From the NCBI GenBank assembly GCA_903934035.1, contig CAIZMK010000135.1, forward strand, positions 1-34,899: a DNA stretch of 34,899 nt, given 5' to 3'. Made by a program: the position numbers and the translations under genes. Positions 1 through 7,924 of the stretch are shown here, one piece after another (within the stretch, counting starts at the first letter, position 1; every line of letters starts with the position of its first letter). The notes under the pieces are model-generated. The model searched no databases. It had not been told where the DNA came from and saw nothing but the letters and a program-made list of their open reading frames with translations. Source of the DNA: an uncultured Methylococcaceae bacterium. GTDB taxonomy: Bacteria > Pseudomonadota > Gammaproteobacteria > Methylococcales > Methylomonadaceae.

Positions 1-30
1 ACGCGCGAACGATAACATTGTGGTAAAGAT

Positions 31-116
31 CGTAGGGGCGTATTGCATACGCCCTTATAAAATAAGCTCTATAACATTGGACTTTCAATGTTGGGCGTAT
101 GCAATACGCCCCTACG
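31..116. repeat. Inverted-repeat element, type A (24-bp arms)
   Basis: The arms at 31-54 and 93-116 are exact reverse complements of each other (core GGGCGTATTGCATACGCCC), separated by 38 bases. The same core recurs as a tight palindrome at 10061-10089 and as a partial copy at 34746-34760, so this is a dispersed family. It has no coding capacity and looks like a REP- or MITE-like non-autonomous element. The arms and copies are seen directly; mobility is inferred. Confidence 0.85.
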
Positions 117-156
117 GTGATTTTTATCGTTTCCACGCCGATAAGAAGCTTGTGTA
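102..156 (+). repeat. Left copy of a ~55-bp repeat, inverted at 34705-34760
   Basis: Read in reverse complement, this block aligns with 34705-34760 along its whole length with one single-base gap and about six mismatches (hand alignment). It joins the right arm of the type A element to a second conserved stretch around GAAGCTTGTGTA. The copies lie near opposite ends of the window in opposite orientation. They may be two members of a genome-wide family rather than a dedicated pair. Confidence 0.75.
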
Positions 157-166
157 GATACCTATG

Positions 167-198
167 CTCTTTACTAAAGAGGGTTTAGGGGGGATCTT
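167..198 (+). repeat. Hairpin repeat, type B, left copy
   Basis: A small hairpin (CTCTTT at 167-172, AAAGAG at 176-181) is followed by a G-rich tail, TTTAGGGGGGATCTT. The segment matches 34788-34819 at about 26 of 32 positions, and an inverted relative runs to the right edge of the window. Only one arm is apparent here, so this may be a solo or decayed copy of the element at 34786-34899. Confidence 0.65.
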
Positions 199-732
199 AA
201 AAATAATCATTTAATCGATTGAAAAGTAGGGGCAGGTTGAGACTTGTATGTTCCTATTGTGAAAAATGTACTGATAGGTAAGCTAAAATCATAAGGCTTA
301 CACAGTATCTAAAGCGCTTTTAATATTCCTGTTGGTTTAATATTACAAAGTCTTTGTAAATGGCTGAATCTATTCGTCCATTTGTCAAATTTAAATGTTC
401 TTTTTATTCTAGGCCTCTTAGAATTTCCCTCTGTCTTCTTTTTATCTCTCTTTTTGACTGATGATTAATTGGTCGTAGATTTTACTTATTAAATGCTGTT
501 AATTATGGATCGGCTGTCTGTAAGGTATATGTATATTTAACTGTAATTTAGTAAGACAAAGTCCTGTTAAATAAATAAATTTAATCTGTATAAATATATG
601 GTAATTGGCTTATTTTATAGTCAGCGCAATTCAGGAATAATGAATGAAGGTTTAGAAGTATAGTAATTGGTAATAAAAATTAGTTGAAATCTTTAAAATC
701 AATTTTAGGCAGTACACTAACTGGGTGATGAG
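199..732 (+). other. Gene-free AT-rich leader upstream of flhD
   Basis: No credible reading frame was found on either strand. The stretch is strongly AT-rich. It contains a perfect 10-bp palindrome AAAGCGCTTT at 311-320 and a 17-bp near-palindrome at 343-359 (arms TTACAAAG and CTTTGTAA around one T). Either could be an operator for the flhDC master regulator, which in known bacteria has a long, heavily regulated upstream region. No convincing sigma70, sigma28 or sigma54 promoter could be fixed by eye because the composition makes weak matches common. Confidence 0.4.
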
Positions 733-1050
733 ATGGGCGCAGATAATTTAATGAGAGAAATTCGCGATATTAATTTAAATTATTTAATATTAGCTCAGCA
801 CATGATACGCGAAGATATGGATATGGCTATTTATAGGCTGGGAATTAGTCAAGAAATAGCGGTCACTATAAATAACTTAAGCAGTGCTCAGCTAATGAAA
901 TTAGCTAGTAGTACCTCGATGATTACCAGTTTTCGCTTTGATGACGTTATGATATTGGAAATGTTGACAAATGACAAAAAGTCAGTGCCAATGTCTCATG
1001 CGCATTCGGCAATATTATTGGCAAATCAGCCGGTTAGAGATATTTGCTAG
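733..1050 (+). CDS. flhD: Flagellar transcriptional regulator FlhD
   Basis: FlhD is one half of the FlhD4C2 complex that activates flagellar class II promoters with sigma70 RNA polymerase. The 105-residue product has the family's usual length and the conserved opening with REIRDINLNYLILAQ and MIREDMDMAIYRLG, followed by the FRFDD segment. The ATG is preceded by a purine-rich GGTGATGAG stretch. It lies 30 bases upstream of flhC and is almost certainly cotranscribed with it. The sequence resembles betaproteobacterial FlhD more than the enterobacterial form. Assignment is firm; the lineage remark is an impression from remembered motifs. Confidence 0.95.
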   Translation: MGADNLMREIRDINLNYLILAQHMIREDMDMAIYRLGISQEIAVTINNLSSAQLMKLASSTSMITSFRFDDVMILEMLTNDKKSVPMSHAHSAILLANQPVRDIC

Positions 1051-1080
1051 CTAAGGTTAGTTCAGAAATGGAGACGTGTC

Positions 1081-1632
1081 ATGGCTAGAAAGCAACAAAG
1101 TATACTAGAAGAATTAAAAGAAATTCAATTGGCATCTGAGTTAATAACATTTGGTGCACGTTTACAGTTGCTTGAAATGGAGATCGGACTGTCTCGTGAT
1201 CGTTTAATTAAACTCTATAAAGAACTGCGTGGTGAATCTCCGCCTAAGGGTATGTTGCCATTTTCAGTTGATTGGTTTTTAACCTGGCAGCCCAATATTC
1301 ACTCCTCATTATTTATCGCTATATATAGACAATTAATTGCCAATACTTCAGTTACTGGTATCGAAGCTAATATTAAAGCTTACAAATTATATTTAGAACA
1401 AATGCCAGCAGAAGATGATGAAGAACAAGTGTTATCTTTAACTCGTGCTTGGACTTTGATTCGTTTTATTAATAGTTCAATGTTAACAGTTGCTACCTGT
1501 GAATGTTGTACAGGCCAATTTGTTTCTCAGCCCTTTGATCGAATTCATTATGTTTGTGGTTTATGCCATGTACCTAGTCGTGCAGGCAAAACTCGTAAGG
1601 CTAGCGAAGAGCTGTTGTTGTTTGCGAGTTAA
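1081..1632 (+). CDS. flhC: Flagellar transcriptional regulator FlhC
   Basis: FlhC is the DNA-binding and zinc-binding partner of FlhD. The 183-residue protein shows SRDRLIKLYKELRG, the PPKGMLPFSVDWFLTWQPN segment typical of the family, and two CxxC pairs (C140/C143 and C159/C162) matching the zinc site of FlhC. An additional cysteine, C142, sits inside the first pair. The PSRAGKT tail after the second pair is typical of betaproteobacterial FlhC. Start codon and length fit the family. With flhD it should control flagellar operons, including the flhB operon further along in this window. Confidence 0.96.
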   Translation: MARKQQSILEELKEIQLASELITFGARLQLLEMEIGLSRDRLIKLYKELRGESPPKGMLPFSVDWFLTWQPNIHSSLFIAIYRQLIANTSVTGIEANIKAYKLYLEQMPAEDDEEQVLSLTRAWTLIRFINSSMLTVATCECCTGQFVSQPFDRIHYVCGLCHVPSRAGKTRKASEELLLFAS

Positions 1633-1693
1633 GCGGGCAATCAATATTATGGCTTAAGCTTATCAATCTGATATATCTTTAGGAAGGTGAGCA

Positions 1694-2125
1694 ATGCATG
1701 TTAGTGAAGTTATGACTAAGCCGGTAGTGACTATTGGTTTAGATGAAAGTGTTAGAGACATCAAGGAAGTTTTTGAAAATACTAGAATACGTCATATTTT
1801 AGTAGTCGATGAAGGTAGGTTGTTTGGTGTGGTATCTGAACGTGATTTACTTAAGTCGATGAGTCCCTGTTTAGAAGATCATCTTTATACCACTCGTGAT
1901 TTAGCATTGCTTAATCAACGAGTGCATCAAATAGTCATTAGAAATCCGTTTTCATTAAATGTTAATGCCGGAGTTCATGAGCTCATCAATATATTTAAAA
2001 ATAAGCGTATTGGCTGCATTCCAATTGTAGATGATAATGCTGTTCCTGTAGGCATTGTTACCCGTAGCGATATATTTAGAAATTTCGATAAGATTTGTGC
2101 AGTTTATTTTGATAGAGAAGACTAA
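1694..2125 (+). CDS. CBS-domain pair protein inside the motility operon
   Basis: The 143-residue protein consists almost entirely of two CBS motifs forming one Bateman module. The first runs about residues 1-60 (HVSEVMTKPVVTI, FGVVSERDLL) and the second about residues 77-137 (GCIPIVDDNAVPVGIVTRSD). Such modules bind adenine nucleotides or S-adenosylmethionine and regulate partners; no catalytic domain is attached. It starts after an AGGAAGGTGAG ribosome binding site, 61 bases after flhC, and ends 3 bases before motA, so it is translated in the flagellar operon. A role as a nucleotide-responsive modulator of the stator or of FlhDC is inference from position only. Confidence 0.85.
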   Translation: MHVSEVMTKPVVTIGLDESVRDIKEVFENTRIRHILVVDEGRLFGVVSERDLLKSMSPCLEDHLYTTRDLALLNQRVHQIVIRNPFSLNVNAGVHELINIFKNKRIGCIPIVDDNAVPVGIVTRSDIFRNFDKICAVYFDRED

Positions 2126-2128
2126 ATT

Positions 2129-2995
2129 ATGATGATAATTATTGGTTATGTCGTTGTTATGGCGGCAGTGTTTGGTGGCTTTGCTTTATCTGGAGGGCAT
2201 TTAGCTGCTTTATTTCAACCATTAGAACTATTGATGATAGGAGGTGCTGCTATTGGTGCTTTTTTGGTTGGAAACGACATGAAGGCCATCAAGTCCACCT
2301 TGAAAACTTTAGGAAGTTTATTTAAAAGCTCAAATTACAGTCGTTTATTGTATGTGGAGTTGCTGCTGTTGATGTATCGCTTTCTAAGCAAAATTCGTTC
2401 TGAAGGTTTAATAGCGATTGAAAATGATGTTGAAAAGCCAGAAGAAAGTCCCTTGTTCAATGATTATCCTTTAGTTTCTGCTGACCATCATTTGGTTGAA
2501 TTCTTAACAGATTATTTACGTTTAATTGTTTCTGGGAAAGCAGATCCCTTTCAGCTAGAAAATCTGATGGATAACGAAATAGATACTCATCATGAAGAAG
2601 CTGAAGTTGCTATTCATTGTATTGCTAAATTAGGTGATGGTTTGCCTGCATTTGGTATCGTAGCTGCTGTAATGGGAGTAGTGCATACCATGGAATCAGT
2701 GACTTTGCCACCCGCTGAATTAGGGGAGTTAATCGCACATGCTTTAGTGGGTACTTTTCTAGGTATTCTATTAGCTTATGGTTTCGTCGGTCCTTTATCA
2801 GGGTTAGCCGAGCAAAAACTGCATGAGTCTTCTAAACCCTATCATGTAATTAAAGTGACATTAATTGCCAGTATGAATAATTATCCTCCCGCATTAGCTG
2901 TTGAATTTGGCCGTAAGGTTCTTTTTTCAACTGAGCGTCCAACATTTAATGAGATTGATGAGGAAATAAGACAATCCAAAACCAAGGCTAGTTAA
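2129..2995 (+). CDS. motA: Flagellar stator subunit MotA
   Basis: MotA is the multi-pass membrane subunit of the ion channel that drives the motor. At 288 residues it is close to the enterobacterial length. It has two N-terminal membrane segments, the cytoplasmic region with RSEGLIAIENDVEKPEES carrying the charged residues that contact FliG, and the third and fourth membrane segments containing GDGLPAFGIVAAVMGVVH with the conserved proline. Two adjacent ATG codons (2129, 2132) could start it; the choice changes one residue. It follows the CBS gene by 3 bases and precedes motB by 2, suggesting translational coupling. It belongs to the proton-type MotA branch by similarity. Confidence 0.96.
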   Translation: MMIIIGYVVVMAAVFGGFALSGGHLAALFQPLELLMIGGAAIGAFLVGNDMKAIKSTLKTLGSLFKSSNYSRLLYVELLLLMYRFLSKIRSEGLIAIENDVEKPEESPLFNDYPLVSADHHLVEFLTDYLRLIVSGKADPFQLENLMDNEIDTHHEEAEVAIHCIAKLGDGLPAFGIVAAVMGVVHTMESVTLPPAELGELIAHALVGTFLGILLAYGFVGPLSGLAEQKLHESSKPYHVIKVTLIASMNNYPPALAVEFGRKVLFSTERPTFNEIDEEIRQSKTKAS

Positions 2996-2997
2996 TT

Positions 2998-4032
2998 ATG
3001 GCTGAAGCACCTCGTCCTATCATTATAGTAAAGCGCAAGAAAGTTGTCGCGGGTGGTGCTCATGGTGGTGCTTGGAAGATAGCTTATGCCGATTTTGTTA
3101 CGGCAATGATGGCTTTCTTTTTATTAATGTGGTTATTAGGTATTACAGAAGAAGTAACGCGTGGTGGTATTGCTGATTATTTTAAAACGCCGATCAAGTC
3201 AGCGGTTTTAGGTAAGAAAGGCACTAATGTCAGTGTAATCGAACTAAAAGGTGGTGGTAAAGATGCTGCAGAGTCTAAACAAGGACTAACTACCAATAAG
3301 ACTAAAGCTTTACCTATTAAAGAGATAAACGTAAATAAAGCCAAGGAAGCTTTGAAGCGTGAAGAAATGAAAAAAATGGAGGGCATGAAGGCGAAGTTGG
3401 ATCAATTAATTGAAATTAACCCTAAATTAACGCCTTTCAAAAATCAATTGTTAATAGATGTCACCAGCGAAGGTTTACGTGTACAAATAGTTGATGAAAA
3501 AAATCGTCCTATGTTTGCCTTGTCAAGTGCTGAGTTATCGCCAACTGCAAGAACCATTTTGCTTGAGTTAGCTAAAACTTTAAACGAGTTGCCTAATAGA
3601 ATAAGTCTGTCTGGACATACAGATGCTAAGCCCTTTGCTAATGGTGGTCAGGAATATACTAATTGGGAGTTATCCTCAGAGCGTGCAAATGAAGCGAGGC
3701 GCGTACTTATTCAAGGCGGAATGCTTGAAGATAAGTTGTTGCGCGTAATTGGGCTGTCATCATCTGTGCTTTTAGATGCTCAAGATGCCTTAAATCCGAT
3801 TAATCGTCGTATTAGTATAATTTTATTGAATAAGCAAGCAGAAGAATCCGCACAAAGTGAGGGTAGTCGTCAGACTGTTAATATAAAAGACCCTAGAAGT
3901 GACGATGATGAGTCGGCACCAGATGCAAATGCTTCTAAGGTCGAACCTGGTCAGCCAGTTCCAGAGGTGGAGGTACCTCCAGCTGAAATTAATCAGAAAA
4001 TAGTGGGTGGAAATGAGCCTGTAAAACCCTAA
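2998..4032 (+). CDS. motB: Flagellar stator subunit MotB
   Basis: MotB anchors the stator to peptidoglycan. The single membrane helix after AYADFVTAMMAFFLLMW carries D32, the ion-binding aspartate at the same number as in E. coli. The OmpA-like peptidoglycan-binding domain lies about residues 160-280 (SGHTDAKPF, NWELSSERANEARRVL, NRRISIILL). A tail of about 60 residues rich in Pro, Glu, Asp and Val follows the OmpA domain and lacks obvious structure. It is the last gene before a likely weak terminator and a 142-base gap. A second stator pair, motC/motD, lies on the opposite strand. Confidence 0.96.
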   Translation: MAEAPRPIIIVKRKKVVAGGAHGGAWKIAYADFVTAMMAFFLLMWLLGITEEVTRGGIADYFKTPIKSAVLGKKGTNVSVIELKGGGKDAAESKQGLTTNKTKALPIKEINVNKAKEALKREEMKKMEGMKAKLDQLIEINPKLTPFKNQLLIDVTSEGLRVQIVDEKNRPMFALSSAELSPTARTILLELAKTLNELPNRISLSGHTDAKPFANGGQEYTNWELSSERANEARRVLIQGGMLEDKLLRVIGLSSSVLLDAQDALNPINRRISIILLNKQAEESAQSEGSRQTVNIKDPRSDDDESAPDANASKVEPGQPVPEVEVPPAEINQKIVGGNEPVKP

Positions 4033-4089
4033 GAATTTTCTACGATAATTGTATGTTTTCGATTAATTAATTCATTAAGAGTTAATGTT

Positions 4090-4116
4090 AAGGCATTTCT
4101 GCCTTGTTCTTGTGTA
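4090..4116 (+). terminator. Possible weak intrinsic terminator after motB
   Basis: A 6-bp stem (AAGGCA 4090-4095, TGCCTT 4100-4105) with a TTTC loop starts 58 bases past the motB stop. A T-rich but interrupted tract follows. The stem is short, so this may attenuate rather than end transcription, separating the flhDC-motAB part from the che part of the operon. Confidence 0.4.
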
Positions 4117-4174
4117 TTTGCTTTATTATTTTTATCTTAAAATTAGCAAAAATATGGATTATTAAGGCTGCTAG

Positions 4175-4912
4175 ATGAATCAAAAAACAAATGAAATTGA
4201 TGAAGACGCTATCAATCAGATGATTGAAGATTTTGGCTTTTCTCCAGAATCTTTTGAACAGGCTGAGCATGATCAGGTGGATGCTCTGCTTACTTCAAAT
4301 CAAGCAAAAGAAGAAGCTAAGAGTAAAGTGATGTATGAGCGCTTGGGCGTTACTGTTCGTCATTTACATGATTCTATACGAGAAATAGGTTATGAGCAGA
4401 AAGTATTAGATGATACTTTAATTGAGATTTCTAATTCTCAAGATCGTTTAAATTATATTGCTACCTTAACAGAGCAAGCAGCTAATAAGGTTTTAAATGC
4501 AGTTGATGAAGCACTGCCCATTCAAGCTGATCAAATTGTAAAAACAAAAGAAATGCTGGTTAAATGGACATCTATGCTAAATAGCCTAGAAAAAACCGAT
4601 GGTTTAGCTGAAATAATTGAACATTCTATAAATTATGCCAATTTAGTGGCTGAGAACTCAGAGTCTGAGAAAGATCGACTAATGGTCATCATGATGGCTC
4701 AAGACTTTCAGGATATAACTGGACAAATTATTAAGAAAATTGTCGGTTTGGCTCAGACTCTTGAAATAGAATTAGCACAAATTTTAAAAGATTGTGCACC
4801 AGGTAATGTGACCGTAGAAAAACCTGTTGATTTATTATCAGGTCCTATCGTTCCAGACATGGCTTTGGTGCAAGATGATGTAGACAGTATGTTGGCTGAT
4901 TTAGGTTTTTAG
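4175..4912 (+). CDS. cheZ: CheY-P phosphatase CheZ
   Basis: CheZ dephosphorylates CheY-P to reset the motor. The 245-residue product has the [13 protein letters not shown] helix (about 62-74), a long helical hairpin, and the active-site segment [12 protein letters not shown], in which D180 and Q184 correspond to the catalytic Asp and Gln of E. coli CheZ. It ends in [13 protein letters not shown], the tethered CheY-binding peptide. The N terminus carries related sequence: NQMIEDFGF (residues 14-22), and [10 protein letters not shown] (32-41). AAGG at 4164-4167 is the ribosome binding site. Its position before cheW, apart from cheY, is unusual because cheY and cheZ are normally neighbours. Assignment is firm. 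Confidence 0.94.
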   Translation: MNQKTNEIDEDAINQMIEDFGFSPESFEQAEHDQVDALLTSNQAKEEAKSKVMYERLGVTVRHLHDSIREIGYEQKVLDDTLIEISNSQDRLNYIATLTEQAANKVLNAVDEALPIQADQIVKTKEMLVKWTSMLNSLEKTDGLAEIIEHSINYANLVAENSESEKDRLMVIMMAQDFQDITGQIIKKIVGLAQTLEIELAQILKDCAPGNVTVEKPVDLLSGPIVPDMALVQDDVDSMLADLGF

Positions 4913-4961
4913 ACCCACATACATTAATAATTCAAGTCTTATCAATATGGAGAAAAATAGC

Positions 4962-5477
4962 ATGAGTAAATCTGGAGCTGAAGGATTAGGGTATTTAGGT
5001 GATGATGGCGAAGATCTTGCATCTGGCAAAGAGTTTTTGTCTTTTATCTTAGGAGCTGAAGAATACGGCATTGATATCTTAAAAGTTCAAGAAATCCGAG
5101 GTTATGAACCTGTAACTCGTATTGCTAACGTTCCTGACTTTATAAAAGGTGTTGTTAATTTAAGAGGCACCATAGTTCCAATTTTGGATATGCGCATTAA
5201 ATTCAATTTAGGATCTAGAACTTATGATGATTTAACCGTGGTGATCATTCTTAATGTCAATAACCGAGTTATGGGCATTGTCGTCGATGGTGTGTCTGAA
5301 GTAATTATGTTAGAAGATGACAAAATTAAGCCACCACCAGAAAAATTAGGTTCAGCATTTAATACCGATTATTTAATAGGTTTAGGTGTTTTGGACGAGC
5401 GAATGTTAATTTTGATTGATATTGATAAATTAATGTCTAGTGATGAAATGGGCTTAATTGATTCATCTGTGGCATAA
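4962..5477 (+). CDS. cheW: Chemotaxis coupling protein CheW
   Basis: CheW is the SH3-like adaptor linking chemoreceptors to CheA. The product shows [18 protein letters not shown], the [20 protein letters not shown] core, and [10 protein letters not shown], all standard for the family. The start is set at the ATG at 4962 because GGAG at 4949-4952 lies nine bases upstream. The in-frame ATG at 4947 overlaps that ribosome binding site and would add only five residues. The resulting 171 residues match the usual length. It lies six bases before cheB. Confidence 0.95.
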   Translation: MSKSGAEGLGYLGDDGEDLASGKEFLSFILGAEEYGIDILKVQEIRGYEPVTRIANVPDFIKGVVNLRGTIVPILDMRIKFNLGSRTYDDLTVVIILNVNNRVMGIVVDGVSEVIMLEDDKIKPPPEKLGSAFNTDYLIGLGVLDERMLILIDIDKLMSSDEMGLIDSSVA

Positions 5478-5483
5478 AATAAA

Positions 5484-6560
5484 ATGGCTATTAAAGTTTT
5501 GATTGTCGATGATTCTGCATTAATGCGTAGCATAATGACTGAAATTATTTCGAGTCACCCTGACTTAGAAGTCGTCGGTGTGGCACCTGATCCTTTGGTC
5601 GCCAGAGATTTAATTAAACAATTGGATCCAGATGTTCTAACATTAGACGTTGAAATGCCTCGTATGGATGGCTTAGATTTTTTAGAAAAACTAATGCGCT
5701 TAAGGCCTATGCCTGTCATTATGGTTTCTTCGCTTACTGAGAATGGTTCTGATATCACTCTAAGAGCATTAGAATTAGGTGCGATTGATTATATAACTAA
5801 ACCAAAATTAGCCATAAAGTCAGGTATGTTAGAGTATGCTGATTTATTGGTCGATAAAATAAAAATAGCTTATTCTGCAAAAGCTAACATTGATTTTCAT
5901 GCTAAAAGACTTAAAAATAAACTTCCTATGGAAGTTTTGTCCTCGGTAGGAAGTCATTATTTAAGTAGCGAAAAGTTAATTATGGTGGGTGCCTCAACGG
6001 GTGGGACTGAAGCCATAAAAGAGTTTTTAATGCAAATGCCATCAGATTGCCCCGGTATTTTAATTACTCAGCATATGCCTAAGGGCTTTACCTCACAATT
6101 TGCACAGCGATTAGATCGTATCTGTAATATAAGAGTGTTAGAAGCCACCGGTGGAGAGCGGATTTTACCAGGTCATGCTTATATAGCACCAGGTGATCAG
6201 CATATGCGTTTAGCAAAAAATGGCGCTAATTACATAATACAGCTTGATAATGAACCTCCTGTAAAAGGACATCGTCCGTCGGTGGATGTTTTATTTCATT
6301 CGGCTGCTAAATATGCAGGTAAAAATGCGGTAGGTGTCATTTTGACGGGTATGGGTAAAGATGGTGCATTGGGATTGTTGGAAATGAGAAATATGGGGGC
6401 TTATAATTTTGCCCAAGACCAAGATTCCTGTATCGTATTTGGTATGCCTAGAGAAGCTATAGCAATTGGTGCGGCCCATGAGGTTGCTCCGTTATCAAAT
6501 TTAGCAGGTTTAGTGCTTGATCATTTTAAAAAGAATGAAAAACCTGCGCTTAGGTTATAG
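5484..6560 (+). CDS. cheB: Protein-glutamate methylesterase CheB
   Basis: CheB removes methyl groups from chemoreceptors and deamidates glutamines, giving adaptation. The 358-residue protein has an N-terminal receiver domain with phospho-acceptor D55 ([11 protein letters not shown]) and the K107 region (YITKPK). A linker leads to the esterase domain with the catalytic triad S171 (GASTGGTEA), H197 (TQHMP) and D293 (GMGKDG). Its partner methyltransferase CheR is not encoded in this window, nor is any receptor. CheB lies directly behind cheW and is followed after 65 bases by cheY1. Confidence 0.96.
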   Translation: MAIKVLIVDDSALMRSIMTEIISSHPDLEVVGVAPDPLVARDLIKQLDPDVLTLDVEMPRMDGLDFLEKLMRLRPMPVIMVSSLTENGSDITLRALELGAIDYITKPKLAIKSGMLEYADLLVDKIKIAYSAKANIDFHAKRLKNKLPMEVLSSVGSHYLSSEKLIMVGASTGGTEAIKEFLMQMPSDCPGILITQHMPKGFTSQFAQRLDRICNIRVLEATGGERILPGHAYIAPGDQHMRLAKNGANYIIQLDNEPPVKGHRPSVDVLFHSAAKYAGKNAVGVILTGMGKDGALGLLEMRNMGAYNFAQDQDSCIVFGMPREAIAIGAAHEVAPLSNLAGLVLDHFKKNEKPALRL

Positions 6561-6625
6561 AAATAAGGTAAATAAAATGCTAAGTTTTAATAATAATCTT
6601 GTATGGTTAAATTATTGGAGTAGTC

Positions 6626-7018
6626 GTGGTAGATTTTAAAGATATGAGATTTTTAGTAGTAGATGACTTTTCAACTATGCGTCGAATAATTCGCAATCTT
6701 TTGAAAGAGTTAGGTTATAACAATGTTGATGAAGCCGAAGATGGTAGTATGGCTTTGGCAAAATTAAATCGTGACACCTACGATTTTATTGTTTCTGATT
6801 GGAATATGCCAGTTATGGATGGCTTAGAGCTTTTAAAAGCAGTACGAGCTGATGCTAAACTTGCTCATATACCTATGCTAATGGTCACTGCTGAAGCTAA
6901 AAAAGAAAATATAATTGCTGCTGCACAAGCAGGTGCAAGTAGTTATGTTGTAAAGCCATTTACTGCAGCAACGCTAGATGAAAAAATTAGTAAAATTCTT
7001 GAAAAGCTAAATAAATAA
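6626..7018 (+). CDS. cheY: Chemotaxis response regulator CheY (CheY1)
   Basis: A single-domain receiver of 130 residues, the closest in the window to E. coli Che[14 protein letters not shown], phospho-acceptor D58 in [10 protein letters not shown], switch residues in VTAEA and K109 in VVKPFTA. Phosphorylated CheY binds FliM and changes rotation. The GTG at 6626 is the likely start: GGAG at 6617-6620 precedes it and the N terminus then matches the family length, whereas the next ATG would trim six residues. It is followed after 13 bases by the small CheZ-like gene. Confidence 0.95.
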   Translation: MVDFKDMRFLVVDDFSTMRRIIRNLLKELGYNNVDEAEDGSMALAKLNRDTYDFIVSDWNMPVMDGLELLKAVRADAKLAHIPMLMVTAEAKKENIIAAAQAGASSYVVKPFTAATLDEKISKILEKLNK

Positions 7019-7031
7019 ATAGATTAAGGTT

Positions 7032-7511
7032 ATGGAAAAGTCTGACCAATATTTAGTATCGACTGAAATGATTGATTTTACTCGATCTATTGATACGCAT
7101 TTTGTTGCAGCTATTGCAGATATAAGACAGATTACTTTAATTTTGGATGAGGCTGTTAGTAAACTGCATAATAGTTTTTTTTTGATCAATAATAGCTTAG
7201 AAGCTAATCGTGGCAATTTAGGTGATTTGGATATTGATGTATTAACTCCTTCACTTAATACCGCCGTTACTGCGTTACAATTTCATGATTTAACGAGCCA
7301 ACTTTCAAGTCGCTTAGTCAATCGTTTAGATGGAATGAGTGAGATCCTTGAATGTACTCAGTATTTAAGTGGTGATAAATCTGAAACGCTCGTAGATGTT
7401 TTAGCAATTCTTAATGCACGTGTGCTGGAACACAATGATAACTTACATAAAAAATTTAATCAGTCATTGAATCAACAGCATATGGAGAGTGGTGATGTTG
7501 AATTATTCTAA
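7032..7511 (+). CDS. Second CheZ-type protein with DxxxQ motif
   Basis: A 159-residue all-helical protein lying between the two cheY genes. The segment LQFHDLTSQLSSRLVNRLDGM (written here as LQFHDLTSQ followed by LSSRLVNRLDGM) resembles the CheZ active-site helix. D86 and Q90 align with the catalytic Asp and Gln in the DLTGQ motif of CheZ. It lacks the N-terminal LHD..RELGY helix and the canonical C-terminal CheY-binding peptide, although it ends in the acidic-hydrophobic ESGDVELF. It is therefore a shortened CheZ-like protein, possibly acting on one of the flanking CheY proteins. The motif is seen directly; phosphatase activity is inferred. It could also be a non-catalytic CheY-binding helical protein. 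Confidence 0.75.
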   Translation: MEKSDQYLVSTEMIDFTRSIDTHFVAAIADIRQITLILDEAVSKLHNSFFLINNSLEANRGNLGDLDIDVLTPSLNTAVTALQFHDLTSQLSSRLVNRLDGMSEILECTQYLSGDKSETLVDVLAILNARVLEHNDNLHKKFNQSLNQQHMESGDVELF

Positions 7512-7544
7512 TCAGTTCAAGAATGAAAGTGTGGAGTACATAGT

Positions 7545-7913
7545 ATGATAACTGTCCTAGCTGTTGACGATTCTCGTTCATTGCGGCAAATGGTAGTCTT
7601 TAGTCTTAAATCAGCGGGTTATCAAGTAGTAGAAGCTGAAGATGGTGTTGATGGACTTGAGCAAGCACAAAAGCAAGTTTTTGACGTGGTATTAACAGAT
7701 CAAAACATGCCACGTATGGATGGATTAACGTTAATTGAGAATTTGCGTGCATTGCCGGCCTATATGAAAACACCTATTTTGATGTTAACTACAGAAGCCG
7801 GTGATGAGATGAAAGCTAAAGGTCGTGCCGCAGGAGCTACAGGGTGGTTGGTTAAACCTTTTGATCCTGAGCGTTTAATTGCTGTGGTTAATAAAGTCGC
7901 TAATAAATCTTAA
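7545..7913 (+). CDS. Second single-domain CheY-like response regulator (CheY2)
   Basis: A 122-residue receiver without output domain: VLAVDDSRSLRQM, phospho-acceptor D52 in TDQNMPRMDG, TTEAG switch threonine and WLVKPFDPE lysine. It differs clearly from CheY1 (TDQNMP instead of SDWNMP) and resembles the receivers that sit directly upstream of cheA in many non-enteric chemosensory clusters. It may be a phosphate sink, a second motor regulator or an adaptation signal; sequence alone does not decide. cheA begins 12 bases downstream, with its AAGGAG ribosome binding site overlapping the stop codon of this gene. Confidence 0.92.
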   Translation: MITVLAVDDSRSLRQMVVFSLKSAGYQVVEAEDGVDGLEQAQKQVFDVVLTDQNMPRMDGLTLIENLRALPAYMKTPILMLTTEAGDEMKAKGRAAGATGWLVKPFDPERLIAVVNKVANKS

Positions 7914-7924
7914 GGAGCATTGGA

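Noticed and set aside
31-116. CRISPR or attachment site
   Set aside because: There are only two copies, and they form an inverted pair rather than regularly spaced direct repeats; no cas or integrase gene is present.
137-144. GCCGATAA, an exact match to the sigma28 -10 element
   Set aside because: No TAAA-type -35 element lies at the right distance, no flagellar gene starts near it, and it lies inside the dispersed repeat at 102-156.
4088-4270. Open frame of 60 codons on the - strand near the cheZ start
   Set aside because: It overlaps the start of cheZ, has no ribosome binding site or recognisable product, and covers the putative terminator.
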